64,000 bases of DNA, taken from the NCBI GenBank assembly GCA_040954595.2, contig CM082588.2:2852001-2916000 (forward strand). Direction: 5' to 3'. This DNA comes from Balanoglossus misakiensis (Eukaryota > Hemichordata). Both the position numbers and the translations under genes were made by a program. The notes under the pieces were generated by a model. That model searched no databases. It was not told where the DNA came from and was given only the letters and a program-made list of their open reading frames with translations. Positions 11,401 through 26,473 of this stretch are shown here, one piece after another (positions within the stretch are counted from its first letter, which is position 1; every line of letters starts with the position of its first letter).

Positions 11401-14400
11401 CAAATTTTGATTTTCCGCAAAGTCGAAAAATTGTCATTTTTTGATGATTTCCTGAGCTATAACCCATGATTTTTTCAAAAATCGGCCAAATTTGATTTTC
11501 CGCAAAGTCGAAAAATTGTCATTTTTTGATGATTTCCTGAGCTATAACCCATGATTTTTTTCAAAAATCGCCCAAATTTTGATTTTCCGCAAAGTCGAAA
11601 AATTGTCATTTTTTGATGATTTCCTGAGCTATAACCCATGATTTTTTTCAAAAATCGGCCCAAATTTTGATTTTCCGCAAAGTCGAAAAATTGTCATTTT
11701 TTGATGATTTCCTGAGCTATAACCCATGATTTTTTTCAAAAATCGGCCAAATTTTGATTTTCCGCAAAGTCGAAAAATTGTCATTTTTTGATGATTTCCT
11801 GAGCTATAACCCATGATTTTTTCAAAAATCGGCCAAATTTTGATTTTCCGCAAAGTCGAAAAATTGTCATTTTTTGATGATTTCCTGAGCTATAACCCAT
11901 GATTTTTTTCAAAAATCGGCCAAATTTTGATTTTCCGCAAAGTCGAAAAATTGTCATTTTTTGATGATTTCCTGAGCTATAACCCATGATTTTTTTCAAA
12001 AATCGGCCAAATTTTGATTTTCCGCAAAGTCGAAAAATTGTCATTTTTTGATGATTTCCTGAGCTATAACCCATGATTTTTTTCAAAAATCGGCCAAATT
12101 TTGATTTTCCGCAAAGTCGAAAAATTGTCATTTTTTGATGATTTTCCTGAGCTATAACCCATGATTTTTTTCAAAAATCGGCCAAATTTTGATTTTCCGC
12201 AAAGTCGAAAAATTGTCATTTTTTGATGATTTCCTGAGCTATAACCCATGATTTTTTTCAAAAATCGGCCAAATTTTGTTTTTCCGCAAAGTCGAAAAAT
12301 TGTCATTTTTTGATGATTTCCTGAGCTATAACCCATGATTTTTTTCAAAAATCGGCCAAATTTTGATTTTCCGCAAAGTCGAAAAATTGTCATTTTTTGA
12401 TGATTTCCTGAGCTATAACCCATGATTTTTTTCAAAAATCGGCCAAATTTTGATTTTCCGCAAAGTCGAAAAATTGTCATTTTTTGATGATTTCCTGAGC
12501 TATAACCCATGATTTTTTTCAAAAATCGGCCAAATTTTGATTTCCGCAAAGTCGAAAAATTGTCATTTTTTGATGATTTCCTGAGCTATAACCCATGATT
12601 TTTTTCAAAAATCGGCCAAATTTTGATTTTCCGCAAAGTCGAAAAATTGTCATTTTTTGATGATTTCCTGAGCTATAACCCATGATTTTTTTCAAAAATC
12701 GGCCAAATTTTGATTTCCGCAAAGTCGAAAAATTGTCATTTTTTGATGATTTCCTGAGCTATAACCCATGATTTTTTTCAAAAATCGGCCAAATTTTGAT
12801 TTTCCGCAAAGTCGAAAAATTGTCATTTTTTGATGATTTCCTGAGCTATAACCCATGATTTTTTTCAAAAATCGGCCAAATTTTGATTTTCCGCAAAGTC
12901 GAAAAATTGTCATTTTTTGATGATTTCCTGAGCTATAACCCATGATTTTTTTCAAAAATCGGCCAAATTTTGATTTTCCGCAAAGTCGAAAAATTGTCAT
13001 TTTTTGATGATTTCCTGAGCTATAACCCATGATTTTTTTCAAAAATCGGCCAAATTTTGATTTTCCGAAAAGTCGAAAAATTGTCATTTTTTGATGATTT
13101 CCTGAGCTATAACCCATGATTTTTTTCAAAAATCGCCAAATTTTGATTTTCCGCAAAGTCGAAAAATTGTCATTTTTTGATGATTTCCTGAGCTATAACC
13201 CATGATTTTTTTCAAAAATCGGCCAAATTTTGATTTTCCGCAAAGTCGAAAAATTGTCATTTTTTGATGATTTCCTGAGCTATAACCCATGATTTTTTTC
13301 AAAAATCGGCCCAAATTTTGTTTTTCCGCAAAGTCGAAAAATTGTCATTTTTTGATGATTTCCTGAGCTATAACCCATGATTTTTTTCAAAAATCGGCCA
13401 AATTTTGATTTTCCGCAAAGTCGAAAAATTGTCATTTTTTGATGATTTCCTGAGCTATAACCCATGATTTTTTTCAAAAATCGGCCAAATTTTGATTTTC
13501 CGCAAAGTCGAAAAATTGTCATTTTTTGATGATTTCCTGAGCTATAACCCATGATTTTTTCAAAAATCGGCCAAATTTTTGATTTTCCGCAAAGTCGAAA
13601 AATTGTCATTTTTTGATGATTTCCTGAGCTATAACCCATGATTTTTTTCAAAAATCGGCCAAATTTTGATTTTCCGCAAAGTCGAAAAATTGTCATTTTT
13701 TGATGATTTCCTGAGCTATAACCCATGATTTTTTTCAAAAATCGGCCAAATTTTGATTTTCCGCAAAGTCGAAAAATTGTCATTTTTTGATGATTTCCTG
13801 AGCTATAACCCATGATTTTTTTCAAAAATCGGCCAAATTTTGATTTTCCGCAAAGTCGAAAAATTGTCATTTTTTGATGATTTCCTGAGCTATAACCCAT
13901 GATTTTTTTCAAAAATCGGCCAAATTTTGATTTTCCGCAAAGTCGAAAAATTGTCATTTTTTGATGATTTCCTGAGCTATAACCCATGATTTTTTTCAAA
14001 AATCGGCCAAATTTTGATTTTCCGCAAAGTCGAAAAATTGTCATTTTTTGATGATTTCCTGAGCTATAACCCATGATTTTTTTCAAAAAATCGGCCCAAA
14101 TTTTGATTTTCCGCAAAGTCGAAAAATTGTCATTTTTTGATGATTTCCTGAGCTATAACCCATGATTTTTTTCAAAAATCGGCCAAATTTTGATTTTCCG
14201 AAAAGTCGAAAAATTGTCATTTTTTGATGATTTCCTGAGCTATAACCCATGATTTTTTTTCAAAAATCGGCCAAATTTTGATTTTCCGCAAAGTCGAAAA
14301 ATTGTCATTTTTTGATGATTTCCTGAGCTATAACCCATGATTTTTTTCAAAAATCGCCCAAATTTTGATTTTCCGCAAAGTCGAAAAATTGTCATTTTTT

Positions 14401-17400
14401 GATGATTTCCTGAGCTATAACCCATGATTTTTTTCAAAAATCGGCCCAAATTTTGATTTTCCGCAAAGTCGAAAAATTGTCATTTTTTGATGATTTCCTG
14501 AGCTATAACCCATGATTTTTTTCAAAAATCGCCCAAATTTTGATTTTCCGCAAAGTCGAAAAATTGTCATTTTTTGATGATTTCCTGAGCTATAACCCAT
14601 GATTTTTTTCAAAAATCGCCCAAATTTTGATTTTCCGCAAAGTCGAAAAATTGTCATTTTTTGATGATTTCCTGAGCTATAACCCATGATTTTTTTCAAA
14701 AATCGCCCAAATTTTGATTTTCCGCAAAGTCGAAAAATTGTCATTTTTGATGATTTCCTGAGCTATAACCCATGATTTTTTTCAAAAATCGCCCAAATTT
14801 TGATTTTCCGCAAAGTCGAAAAATTGTCATTTTTTGATGATTTCCTGAGCTATAACCCATGATTTTTTTCAAAAATCGCCCAAATTTTGATTTTCCGCAA
14901 AGTCGAAAAATTGTCATTTTTTGATGATTTCCTGAGCTATAACCCATGATTTTTTTCAAAAATCGCCCAAATTTTGATTTTCCGCAAAGTCGAAAAATTG
15001 TCATTTTTTGATGATTTCCTGAGCTATAACCCATGATTTTTTTCAAAAATCGCCCAAATTTTGATTTTCCGCAAAGTCGAAAAATTGTCATTTTTTGATG
15101 ATTTCCTGAGCTATAACCCATGATTTTTTTCAAAAATCGCCAAATTTTGATTTTCCGCAAAGTCGAAAAATTGTCATTTTTTGATGATTTCCTGAGCTAT
15201 AACCCATGATTTTTTCAAAAATCGGCCCAAATTTTGATTTTCCGCAAAGTCGAAAAATTGTCATTTTTTGATGATTTCCTGAGCTATAACCCATGATTTT
15301 TTTCAAAAATCGCCCAAATTTGATTTTCCGCAAAGTCGAAAAATTGTCATTTTTTGATGATTTCCTGAGCTATAACCCATGATTTTTTTCAAAAAATCGC
15401 CCAAATTTTGATTTTCCGCAAAGTCGAAAAATTGTCATTTTTTGATGATTTCCTGAGCTATAACCCATGATTTTTTTCAAAAATCGGCCAAATTTTGATT
15501 TTCCGCAAAGTCGAAAAATTGTCATTTTTTGATGATTTCCTGAGCTATAACCCATGATTTTTTTCAAAAATCGGCCAAATTTTGATTTTCCGCAAAGTCG
15601 AAAAATTGTCATTTTTTGATGATTTCCTGAGCTATAACCCATGATTTTTTTCAAAAATCGCCCAAATTTTGATTTTCGCAAAGTCGAAAAATTGTCATTT
15701 TTTGATGATTTCCTGAGCTATAACCCATGATTTTTATCAAAATCGGCCCAAATTTTGATTTTCCGCAAAGTCGAAAAATTGTCATTTTTTGATGATTTCC
15801 TGAGCTATAACCCATGATTTTTTATCAAAAATCGGCCCAAATTTTGATTTTCCGCAAAGTCGAAAAATTGTCATTTTTTGATGATTTCCTGAGCTATAAC
15901 CCATGATTTTTATCAAAAATCGGCCAAATTTTGATTTTCCGCAAAGTCGAAAAATTGTCATTTTTGATGATTTCCTGAGCTATAACCCATGATTTTTATC
16001 AAAAATCGGCCAAATTTTGATTTTCCGCAAAGTCGAAAAATTGTCATTTTTTGATGATTTCCTGAGCTATAACCCATGATTTTTTCAAAAATCGGCCAAA
16101 TTTTGATTTTCCGCAAAGTCGAAAAATTGTCATTTTTTGATGATTTCCTGAGCTATAACCCATGATTTTTATCAAAAATCGGCCAAATTTTGATTTTCCG
16201 CAAAGTCGAAAAATTGTCATTTTTTGATGATTTCCTGAGCTATAACCCATGATTTTTATCAAAAATCGGCCAAATTTTGATTTTCCGCAAAGTCGAAAAA
16301 TTGTCATTTTTTGATGATTTCCTGAGCTATAACCATGATTTTTTTCAAAAATCGGCCAAATTTTGATTTTCCGCAAAGTCGAAAAATTGTCATTTTTTGA
16401 TGATTTCCTGAGCTATAACCCATGATTTTTTTCAAAAATCGGCCAAATTTTGATTTTCCGCAAAGTCGAAAAATTGTCATTTTTTGATGATTTCCTGAGC
16501 TATAACCCATGATTTTTTCAAAAATCGGCCAAATTTTGATTTTCCGCAAAGTCGAAAAATTGTCATTTTTTGATGATTTCCTGAGCTATAACCCATGATT
16601 TTTTTCAAAAATCGGCCAAATTTTGATTTTCCGCAAAGTCGAAAAATTGTCATTTTTGATGATTTCCTGAGCTATAACCCATGATTTTTTTCAAAAATCG
16701 GCCAAATTTTGATTTTCCGCAAAGTCGAAAAATTGTCATTTTTTGATGATTTCCTGAGCTATAACCCATGATTTTTTTCAAAAATCGCCCAAATTTTGAT
16801 TTTCCGCAAAGTCGAAAAATTGTCATTTTTTGATGATTTCCTGAGCTATAACCCATGATTTTTTTCAAAAATCGGCCAAATTTTGATTTTCCGCAAAGTC
16901 GAAAAATTGTCATTTTTTGATGATTTCCTGAGCTATAACCCATGATTTTTATCAAAAATCGCCCAAATTTTGATTTTCCGCAAAGTCGAAAAATTGTCAT
17001 TTTTTGATGATTTCCTGAGCTATAACCCATGATTTTTATCAAAAATCGGCCAAATTTTGATTTTCCGCAAAGTCGAAAAATTGTCATTTTTTGATGATTT
17101 CCTGAGCTATAACCCATGATTTTTATCAAAAATCGGCCAAATTTTGATTTTCCGCAAAGTCGAAAAATTGTCATTTTTTGATGATTTCCTGAGCTATAAC
17201 CCATGATTTTTATCAAAAATCGGCCAAATTTTGATTTTCCGCAAAGTCGAAAAATTGTCATTTTTTGATGATTTCCTGAGCTATTAACCCATGATTTTTA
17301 TCAAAAATCGGCCAAATTTTGATTTTCCGCAAAGTCGAAAAATTGTCATTTTTTGATGATTTCCTGAGCTATAACCCATGATTTTTATCAAAAATCGGCC

Positions 17401-20400
17401 AAATTTTGATTTTCCGCAAAGTCGAAAATTGTCATTTTTTGATGATTTCCTGAGCTATAACCCATGATTTTTTATCAAAAATCGGCCAAATTTTGATTTT
17501 CCGCAAAGTCGAAAAATTGTCATTTTTTGATGATTTCCTGAGCTATAACCCATGATTTTTATCAAAAATCGGCCAAATTTTGATTTTCCGCAAAGTCGAA
17601 AAATTGTCATTTTTTGATGATTTCCTGAGCTATAACCCATGATTTTTTTCAAAAATCGGCCAAATTTTGATTTTCCGCAAAGTCGAAAAATTGTCATTTT
17701 TTGATGATTTCCTGAGCTATAACCCATGATTTTTTTCAAAAATCGGCCAAATTTTGATTTTCCGCAAAGTCGAAAAATTGTCATTTTTTGATGATTTCCT
17801 GAGCTATAACCCATGATTTTTTTCAAAAATCGCCAAATTTTGATTTTCCGCAAAGTCGAAAAATTGTCATTTTTTGATGATTTCCTGAGCTATACCCATG
17901 ATTTTTTCAAAAATCGGCCAAATTTTGATTTTCCGCAAAGTCGAAAAATTGTCATTTTTTGATGATTTCCTGAGCTATAACCCATGATTTTTTTCAAAAA
18001 TCGGCCAAATTTTGATTTTCCGCAAAGTCGAAAAATTGTCATTTTTTGATGATTTCCTGAGCTATAACCCATGATTTTTATCAAAAATCGGCCAAATTTT
18101 GATTTTCCGCAAAGTCGAAAAATTGTCATTTTTTGATGATTTCCTGAGCTATAACCCATGATTTTTATCAAAAATCGGCCAAATTTTGATTTTCCGCAAA
18201 GTCGAAAAATTGTCATTTTTTGATGATTTCCTGAGCTATAACCCATGATTTTTATCAAAAATCGGCCAAATTTTGATTTTCCGCAAAGTCGAAAAATTGT
18301 CATTTTTTGATGATTTCCTGAGCTATAACCCATGATTTTTATCAAAAATCGGCCAAATTTTGATTTTCCGCAAAGTCGAAAAATTGTCATTTTTTGATGA
18401 TTTCCTGAGCTATAACCCCATGATTTTTTTCAAAAATCGGCCAAATTTTGATTTTCCGCAAAGTCGAAAAATTGTCATTTTTTGATGATTTCCTGAGCTA
18501 TAACCCATGATTTTTTCAAAAATCGGCCAAATTTTGATTTTCCGCAAAGTCGAAAAATTGTCATTTTTTGATGATTTCCTGAGCTATAACCCATGATTTT
18601 TTTCAAAAATCGGCCAAATTTTGATTTTCCGCAAAGTCGAAAAATTGTCATTTTTTGATGATTTCCTGAGCTATAACCCATGATTTTTTTCAAAAATCGG
18701 CCAAATTTTGATTTTCCGCAAAGTCGAAAAATTGTCATTTTTTGATGATTTCCTGAGCTATAACCCATGATTTTTTTCAAAAATCGGCCAAATTTTGATT
18801 TTCCGCAAAGGTCGAAAAATTGTCATTTTTTGATGATTTCCTGAGCTATAACCCATGATTTTTTTCAAAAATCGCCCAAATTTTGATTTTCCGCAAAGTC
18901 GAAAAATTGTCATTTTTTGATGATTTCCTGAGCTATAACCCATGATTTTTTTCAAAAATCGCCCAAATTTTGATTTTCCGCAAAGTCGAAAAATTGTCAT
19001 TTTTTGATGATTTCCTGAGCTATAACCCATGATTTTTTTCAAAAATCGCCCAAATTTTGATTTTCCGCAAAGTCGAAAAATTGTCATTTTTTGATGATTT
19101 CCTGAGCTATAACCCATGATTTTTTTCAAAATCGCCCAAATTTTGATTTCCGCAAAGTCGAAAATTGTCATTTTTTGATGATTTCCTGAGCTATAACCCA
19201 TGATTTTTATCAAAAATCGGCCCAAATTTTGATTTTCCGCAAAGTCGAAAAATTGTCATTTTTTGATGATTTCCTGAGCTATAACCCATGATTTTTATCA
19301 AAATCGGCCAAATTTTGATTTTCCGCAAAGTCGAAAAATTGTCATTTTTTGATGATTTCCTGAGCTATAACCCATGATTTTTATCAAAAATCGGCCAAAT
19401 TTTGATTTTCCGCAAAGTCGAAAAATTGTCATTTTTTGATGATTTCCTGAGCTATAACCCATGATTTTTATCAAAAATCGGCCAAATTTTGATTTTCCGC
19501 AAAGTCGAAAAATTGTCATTTTTTGATGATTTCCTGAGCTATAACCCATGATTTTTATCAAAAATCGGCCAAATTTTGATTTTCCGCAAAGTCGAAAAAT
19601 TGTCATTTTTTGATGATTTCCTGAGCTATAACCCATGATTTTTATCAAAAATCGGCCAAATTTTGATTTTCCGCAAAGTCGAAAAATTGTCATTTTTTGA
19701 TGATTTCCTGAGCTATAACCCATGATTTTTTTCAAAAATCGGCCAAATTTTGATTTTCCGCAAAGTCGAAAAATTGTCATTTTTGATGATTTTCCTGAGC
19801 TATAACCCATGATTTTTTTCAAAAATCGGCCAAATTTTGATTTTCCGCAAAGTCGAAAAATTGTCATTTTTTGATGATTTCCTGAGCTATAACCCATGAT
19901 TTTTTTCAAAAATCGGCCAAATTTGATTTTCCGCAAAGTCGAAAAATTGTCATTTTTTGATGATTTCCTGAGCTATAACCCATGATTTTTTCAAAATCGG
20001 CCAAATTTTGATTTTCCGCAAAGTCGAAAAATTGTCATTTTTTGATGATTTCCTGAGCTATAACCCATGATTTTTTTCAAAAATCGGCCAAATTTTGATT
20101 TTCCGCAAAGTCGAAAAATTGTCATTTTTTGATGATTTCCTGAGCTATAACCCATGATTTTTTCAAAAATCGGCCAAATTTTGATTTTCCGCAAAGTCGA
20201 AAAATGTCATTTTTTGATGATTTCCTGAGCTATAACCCATGATTTTTTCAAAAATCGGCCAAATTTTGATTTTCCGCAAAGTCGAAAAATTGTCATTTTT
20301 TGATGATTTCCTGAGCTATAACCCATGATTTTTTTCAAAAATCGGCCCAAATTTTGATTTTCCGCAAAGTCGAAAAATTGTCATTTTTTGATGATTTCTG

Positions 20401-22412
20401 AGCTATAACCCATGATTTTTATCAAAAATCGGCCAAATTTTGATTTTCCGCAAAGTCGAAAAAATGTCATTTTTTGATGATTTCCTGAGCTATAACCCAT
20501 GATTTTTATCAAAAATCGGCCAAATTTTGATTTTCCGCAAAGTCGAAAAATTGTCATTTTTTGATGATTTCCTGAGCTATAACCCATGATTTTTATCAAA
20601 AATCGGCCAAATTTTGATTTTCCGCAAAGTCGAAAAATTGTCATTTTTTGATGATTTCCTGAGCTATAACCATGATTTTTATCAAAAATCGGCCAAATTT
20701 TGATTTTCCGCAAAGTCGAAAAATTGTCATTTTTTGATGATTTCCTGAGCTATAACCCATGATTTTTATCAAAAATCGGCCAAATTTTGATTTTCCGCAA
20801 AGTCGAAAAATTGTCATTTTTTGATGATTTCCTGAGCTATAACCCATGATTTTTATCAAAAATCGGCCAAATTTTGATTTTCCCGCAAAGTCGAAAAATT
20901 GTCATTTTTTGATGATTTCCTGAGCTATAACCCATGATTTTTTTCAAAAATCGGCCAAATTTTGATTTTCCGCAAAGTCGAAAAATTGTCATTTTTTGAT
21001 GATTTCCTGAGCTATAACCCATGATTTTTTTCAAAAATCGGCCAAATTTTTGATTTCCGCAAAGTCGAAAAATTGTCATTTTTTGATGATTTCCTGAGCT
21101 ATAACCCATGGATTTTTTTCAAAAATCGGCCAAATTTTGATTTTCCGCAAAGTCGAAAAATTGTCATTTTTGATGATTTCCTGAGCTATAACCCATGATT
21201 TTTTTCAAAAATCGGCCAAATTTTGATTTTCCGCAAAGTCGAAAAATTGTCATTTTTTGATGATTTCCTGAGCTATTAACCCATGATTTTTTTCAAAAAT
21301 CGCCCAAATTTTGATTTTCCGCAAAGTCGAAAATTGTCATTTTTGATGATTTCCTGAGCTATAACCCATGATTTTTTTCAAAAATCGCCAAATTTTGATT
21401 TTCCGCAAAGTCGAAAAATTGTCATTTTTTGATGATTTCCTGAGCTATAACCCATGATTTTTTTCAAAAATCGGCCAAATTTTGATTTTCCGCAAAGTCG
21501 AAAAATTGTCATTTTTGATGATTTCCTGAGCTATAACCCATGATTTTTTTCAAAAATCGGCCAAATTTTGATTTTCCGCAAAGTCGAAAAATTGTCATTT
21601 TTTGATGATTTCCTGAGCTATAACCCATGATTTTTTCAAAAAATCGGCCAAATTTTGATTTTCCGCAAAGTCGAAAAATTGTCATTTTTTGATGATTTCC
21701 TGAGCTATAACCCATGATTTTTTCAAAAATCGGCCCAAATTTTGATTTTCCGCAAAGTCGAAAAAATTGTCATTTTTTGATGATTTCCTGAGCTATAACC
21801 CATGATTTTTATCAAAAAATCGGCCAAATTTTGATTTTCCGCAAAGTCGAAAAATTGTCATTTTTTGATGATTTCCTGAGCTATAACCCATGAGTTTTTC
21901 TCAAAAATCGGCCAAATTTTGATTTTCCGCAAAGTCGAAAAATTGTCATTTTTTGATGATTTCCTGAGCTATAACCCATGATTTTTTTCAAAAATCGCCC
22001 AAATTTTGATTTTCCGCAAAGTCGAAAAATTGTCATTTTTTGATGATTTCCTGAGCTATAACCCATGATTTTTTTCAAAAATCGCCCAAATTTTGATTTT
22101 CCGCAAAGTCGAAAAATTGTCATTTTTTGATGATTTCCTGAGCTATAACCCATGATTTTTTTCAAAATCGGCCAAATTTTGATTTTCCGCAAAGTCGAAA
22201 AATTGTCATTTTTTGATGATTTCCTGAGCTATAACCCTGTTTTTTTCAAAATCGGCCAAATTTTGATTTTCCGCAAAGTCGAAAAATTGTCATTTTTTGA
22301 TGATTTCCTGAGCTATAACCCATGATTTTTTCAAAAATCGGCCAATTTTGATTTTCCGCAAAGTCGAAAAATTGTCATTTTTTGATGATTTCCTGACTAT
22401 AACCCAGATTTT
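5484..22412. repeat. 87-bp tandem satellite array, first assembled copy
   Basis: About 195 head-to-tail units of 87 bp run to the N gap. On the plus strand each unit reads, in order, CATTTTTTGATGATTTCC, TGAGCTATAACCCATG, ATTTTTTTCAAAAATC, GGCCAAATTTTGATTTTC and CGCAAAGTCGAAAAATTGT. The first three units (5484-5780) are diverged. From 5484 to 11,475 the sequence equals 26,474-32,465. After that, single-base gains and losses in T, A and C runs become frequent, and they peak just before 22,412. Common unit variants are GGCC/GCCC, TTTTTTT/TTTTTAT and CCGCAAAG/CCGAAAAG. Because 87 is a multiple of 3, the minus strand has long open frames; these are not called as genes. This copy is probably the poorly polished end of a contig. 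Confidence 0.97.
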
Positions 22413-22512
22413 NNNNNNNNNNNNNNNNNNNNNNNNNNNNNNNNNNNNNNNNNNNNNNNNNNNNNNNNNNNNNNNNNNNNNNNNNNNNNNNNNNNNNNNN
22501 NNNNNNNNNNNN
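22413..22512. other. assembly gap of exactly 100 N
   Basis: One hundred N between the ragged end of the first array and a sequence equal to 1523 onward. Exactly 100 N is the usual placeholder for a gap of unknown length, so the true distance is unknown and may be negative (overlap). Confidence 0.98.
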
Positions 22513-23606
22513 TGAACTAGAATGGACCTTTTTTTGCCACAGGTGTATATAAAAATCTATATAACATTTCACAGATAATTGCCTTTATATGTATATTTAA
22601 GAAGTTTTCATTGTGGAACAAAACGTTGTACCTTGACGCTCAGGGTTCCTTTTTTTATTAAAACGAAGTGTGATTTTTAACTTTTGCGGGATACTGGACG
22701 AAGTATTTAGCATGCAGGATTTTCAAAGAAAACGCAAACATTTTGAATGCAAATTTCCTTGTATTTTTCAATCAAAATGCTCGTTATGCAGTCTTTAAGT
22801 AGATTTGATTTACTTCGAGATCAAAAACTTATTTACCTAACTTTATCATCGAGGATGTCCTTCTGCACTGCCAAAGCCAAACAGCAGATTTAAAGTTTTG
22901 CTGTTCCGCCATACTGCCAAACTATGGAGCAAACGTATCTTTCGTACTGGCGCATGCGTCCTCAGTTGGTCATAATTTGCGCTGAGTGGGGTGGGGGGAG
23001 TTGTCCTGGGGTTGATGTGGGGATTATTTATTTATTTAACTGCAAGAATTTCCTTTAAGAGACGCCTATGTAACGTATAGGTTGCGTAAAAGGGTGAGGG
23101 GATCGACTCAAATCAATTCTGGTTCGTGGAGAATAGTGATTAATATTGTTCTATTCTGAAACTTACTTTTATTTTATGCCCAGTGTATATAAACTTCATT
23201 CTTCTCGACTTCTCTGCCACTACAATGTTTGGAGACCGATTTCAAGAATGTTTTTTTTTTTTATAAATGTCACACAATTACGAGATAATTATGTTATGGT
23301 GAATAAAACATTGTTCTAAATGATTTGCATTAATGCACATGTATGTGTTTCCGGTTTTGTTTTGTTTTTCGACAACTTCAAACTTTTGTAAAGGCATGGG
23401 CACAAGCTGGCGTTGGTGGCAGTCTGACATCACCCGGCCATTCCTCGTATTACAAAACGTGCCGTAAAGCAGAAATATGTGGCATTTACCATTGAGGTGA
23501 ATTCAGTGGTTCAGTCTCCGTGAGTGCACCTGATTGCATGGTAATTGAAGAAAGTACTTTCTTCGTGTGCTTTTACAAACTGCGCATCGGTTCTCCGTTT
23601 ATTTCA

Positions 23607-23720
23607 TGACGTCACTTTTCTTAGCACTATATTCGACAGTCGCTGTCTCACCCTAATCAGCATCGCACTCACCGACAAGGAATCACGCAGGATTGTATAC
23701 TATCGAACGACTCCGTGCAG
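23607..23720 (+). promoter_or_regulatory. second copy of the peptide gene promoter and first exon
   Basis: It equals 2617-2730, with TGACGTCA at 23607-23614 and the donor at 23721. It probably represents the same locus. Confidence 0.4.
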
Positions 23721-25823
23721 GTAAGAAGAACATGCCCCAGAAAAGAGTGAATGTTTCTCTGTTTTTAAACACAACCATCATTTGGACTTAACGTTTCGTC
23801 AGCGCGATTCTTAAAGATGACCGTGAGTGCAAGCCTTCTTTGACATTGACCTTCTTGAATTGTGAAGAAAACAAGACATCTTCGTACATGTGTGGTCTCT
23901 ATATACAAACGCCTTGTCGATCAGAACCAACTCGGTGTTCGTACATGTCATATGAGCTCATTTTGATGACCTCGGATGTAAATTGACTGCAGCCTATGTG
24001 TAGCCTGGGTCCTTAAAGATTTACAGATGATAGAGTCGCGCTTGTCGTTTGCATGGCTACACATCGATATTTATGATGTCATTCGGGTACAAGCATAATC
24101 GTGGGTTCGACACCCCGTATACCTGCTCGCAGTAAGACATTAGTAGTAAATGGCCATTACATGAAAGTTAATGAAGTTATCTATTTTAAGGTGAATGCAA
24201 TGTAACATTAAGTTATATATCCTAAGCGGAATGAAGAAGTCATCTTCATTACAATTTTTTCTCCAAAATCTCTCTAACTAAAACGTTAATCGTCGGAAAG
24301 ATTCAAGCGCCTGTTCATTGGCCCATGGCCAAAGCAATTGCCAAGAATTTGTATTCGAAGACATGCGCTCACTGATAAGAATAAGGAAGTACATTTTGTA
24401 CTCCTTATCGCATGCTTTCTGAATGAACTAACTCGCCTTCAGTGAAGCATTTTTATAGTCACTAGGGACCGAAATGCATTAAAATTGGTTTATCCTTGTA
24501 GCAACGCTTGTAGAAAGCCCTCTGATACTCTACACAGAAACACAGCTACTATTCACCGACTGTTCTGGGGTTGAAACCGCTTTGATTCCATTATTCTTAA
24601 TTGGCATATCCTGTTGCCATTTTCTGTCTATTTTAACTACTTTATGTCGTTTTCTGGTGGTAAGCTCGCAGTTAAATGTCATTTAGTACTGATTTGCAAA
24701 CACCAATAGCATCGCAGTCACCGTGGTTACCTTGTACAGCCCAATAATTTATTCTGCACTAGTGACGTCAGATTATGTCCATTTTACGTAAATTCACTCA
24801 CCAACGTAAGCTTTAACTGAATTTATGCTAATATGGCAGCACCCGAAAAAGGTTAATGTTTGAGATTAGCATGGGTGTTAATGTTCGCTACCTGAAAACG
24901 CATATCATGTGCCTCGTCGACCTATAGCTTTCCGAGCACGTGTGTTTATTTTTTTTTTCCACATGATGGAAGACTAAATAAGAACATGTTACGCATAATC
25001 TAGCAATCGAGGGAGTAGACATTGGAGAGAAATGTTATTACGAATTGTCTGGTGCGTTGTTATTGGATTATTTCAAGAGACAGACAATAATACAATTGAG
25101 TTTTCCAGACAATCGACAGAAGAAAAAAATGGTTGAAGGTGTTGGACGTAGTGAATTGAGGGTGAATGCCTGCATGTACACCATACTTGATCATTCTTTC
25201 CCATTGTTTTGGATCGAAAATAGAGAGAGGCTAAATATAAGATACATCAAGAGTGCGTTATTTCTGGACTATGATTTGTCAAGTGGATGGGGTAGAGGCA
25301 AATTTAGCCAAAAAAACTCGTAATGTATATCAATTTTATTACTTTGAGACTCGGTGAGGCACTGTAAGAAATTCGTATCAAACGAAATGACAGTCACATG
25401 TAAATATGACTTATGGGGGCAACCTTCAGATTTATTAGCTCAGCTAGCGTGTAAATATTATTACAACTAAATTGGATTAAACCAAATTTACGATGATTTA
25501 GCCAGCTATTTACATGTACTATCTCGACAGGTAAAGTGTTTTACATGCGTTGTGGTTTAAGTCTAACGTTGTTGAGTATTGGTGCAATTGTGCTCGTTTA
25601 GGCAAAGGGCAGTGGCCCTAACCAGAAAAAAGTGAACATTAAAATTCAAGAGAAAGGAGAAAAATGAAACCTCACAATAATATATTTATCTGTACTAGTT
25701 TTTATCATTTTCACAGATGGAAAAGAAGACCTAATGATTTATTTTTTTCACTGATATTTATTTGTGTTTGTCGTTCAGTGTAGGAGCCTTTTTATTGTCG
25801 TTGTACCTGACTTTTATTTTCAG
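23721..25823 (+). other. second copy of the probable peptide gene intron
   Basis: It equals 2731-4833 and holds the same hairpin (24381-24408) and second TGACGTCA (24763-24770). No further gene was recognised. Confidence 0.4.
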
Positions 25824-25842
25824 GAAATCAAACTATTCCAAG

Positions 25843-26244
25843 ATGGCTCCTGGGGTCAATTGTGTGATGGTCGTGTGTTTCGTGATGTTCCTGATGATGT
25901 CGTTAGGAGAGACTACATTCGCTGGCGGCTTGTTCGACCTTGACAACGTGGAGGGTAATCTTGGAATACACCACCGAGTGAGTCATAGTTTAACCTTGAG
26001 GTTTTGACGTAAACACTGTACATGCTTCTGTGTATTAAAGACAGTAGAGCGAAAATGGACATGCAACCATAGACGGTCTAAGCACAACTCTCAATTTCTT
26101 TTCCAGATCCATTGCATTCCAGAGGAAGTGGAGTGTTACCCTGAAGAGGGCGCCCTCGAGTGCTGTGAAAACACAGCTTGTTTAGATGTCGACGGCTTCC
26201 CCTGTGCCGGCTCCGAGGACTGTCGATGCCTGCCGATCCCATAA
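25843..26244 (+). CDS. second copy of the eight-cysteine peptide gene
   Basis: The coding exons are 25843-25977 and 26107-26244, identical to 4853-4987 and 5117-5254. The poly(A) signal AATAAA is at 26354-26359. The absence of any difference in exons, intron or flanks argues that this is the same gene assembled twice and not a paralogue. Confidence 0.7.
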
Positions 26245-26473
26245 GGACACAGTTCGGCAGACAACACAGCGCCACCAACATTCAAAATTACTTTATATTA
26301 AAACATTGCGTGCATATACCTGACAAGCTCAGCAACATTCTCAGTTAAGATTTAATAAAATCGCAATTTAAAGTTACAAAAATATAAGCTTACTATCCTC
26401 AAAGCTAACCCCGATGTACATATGTTTTGCACATGTACTTGACATTGGTGAAGATTATTAAAACATGGAAAAG

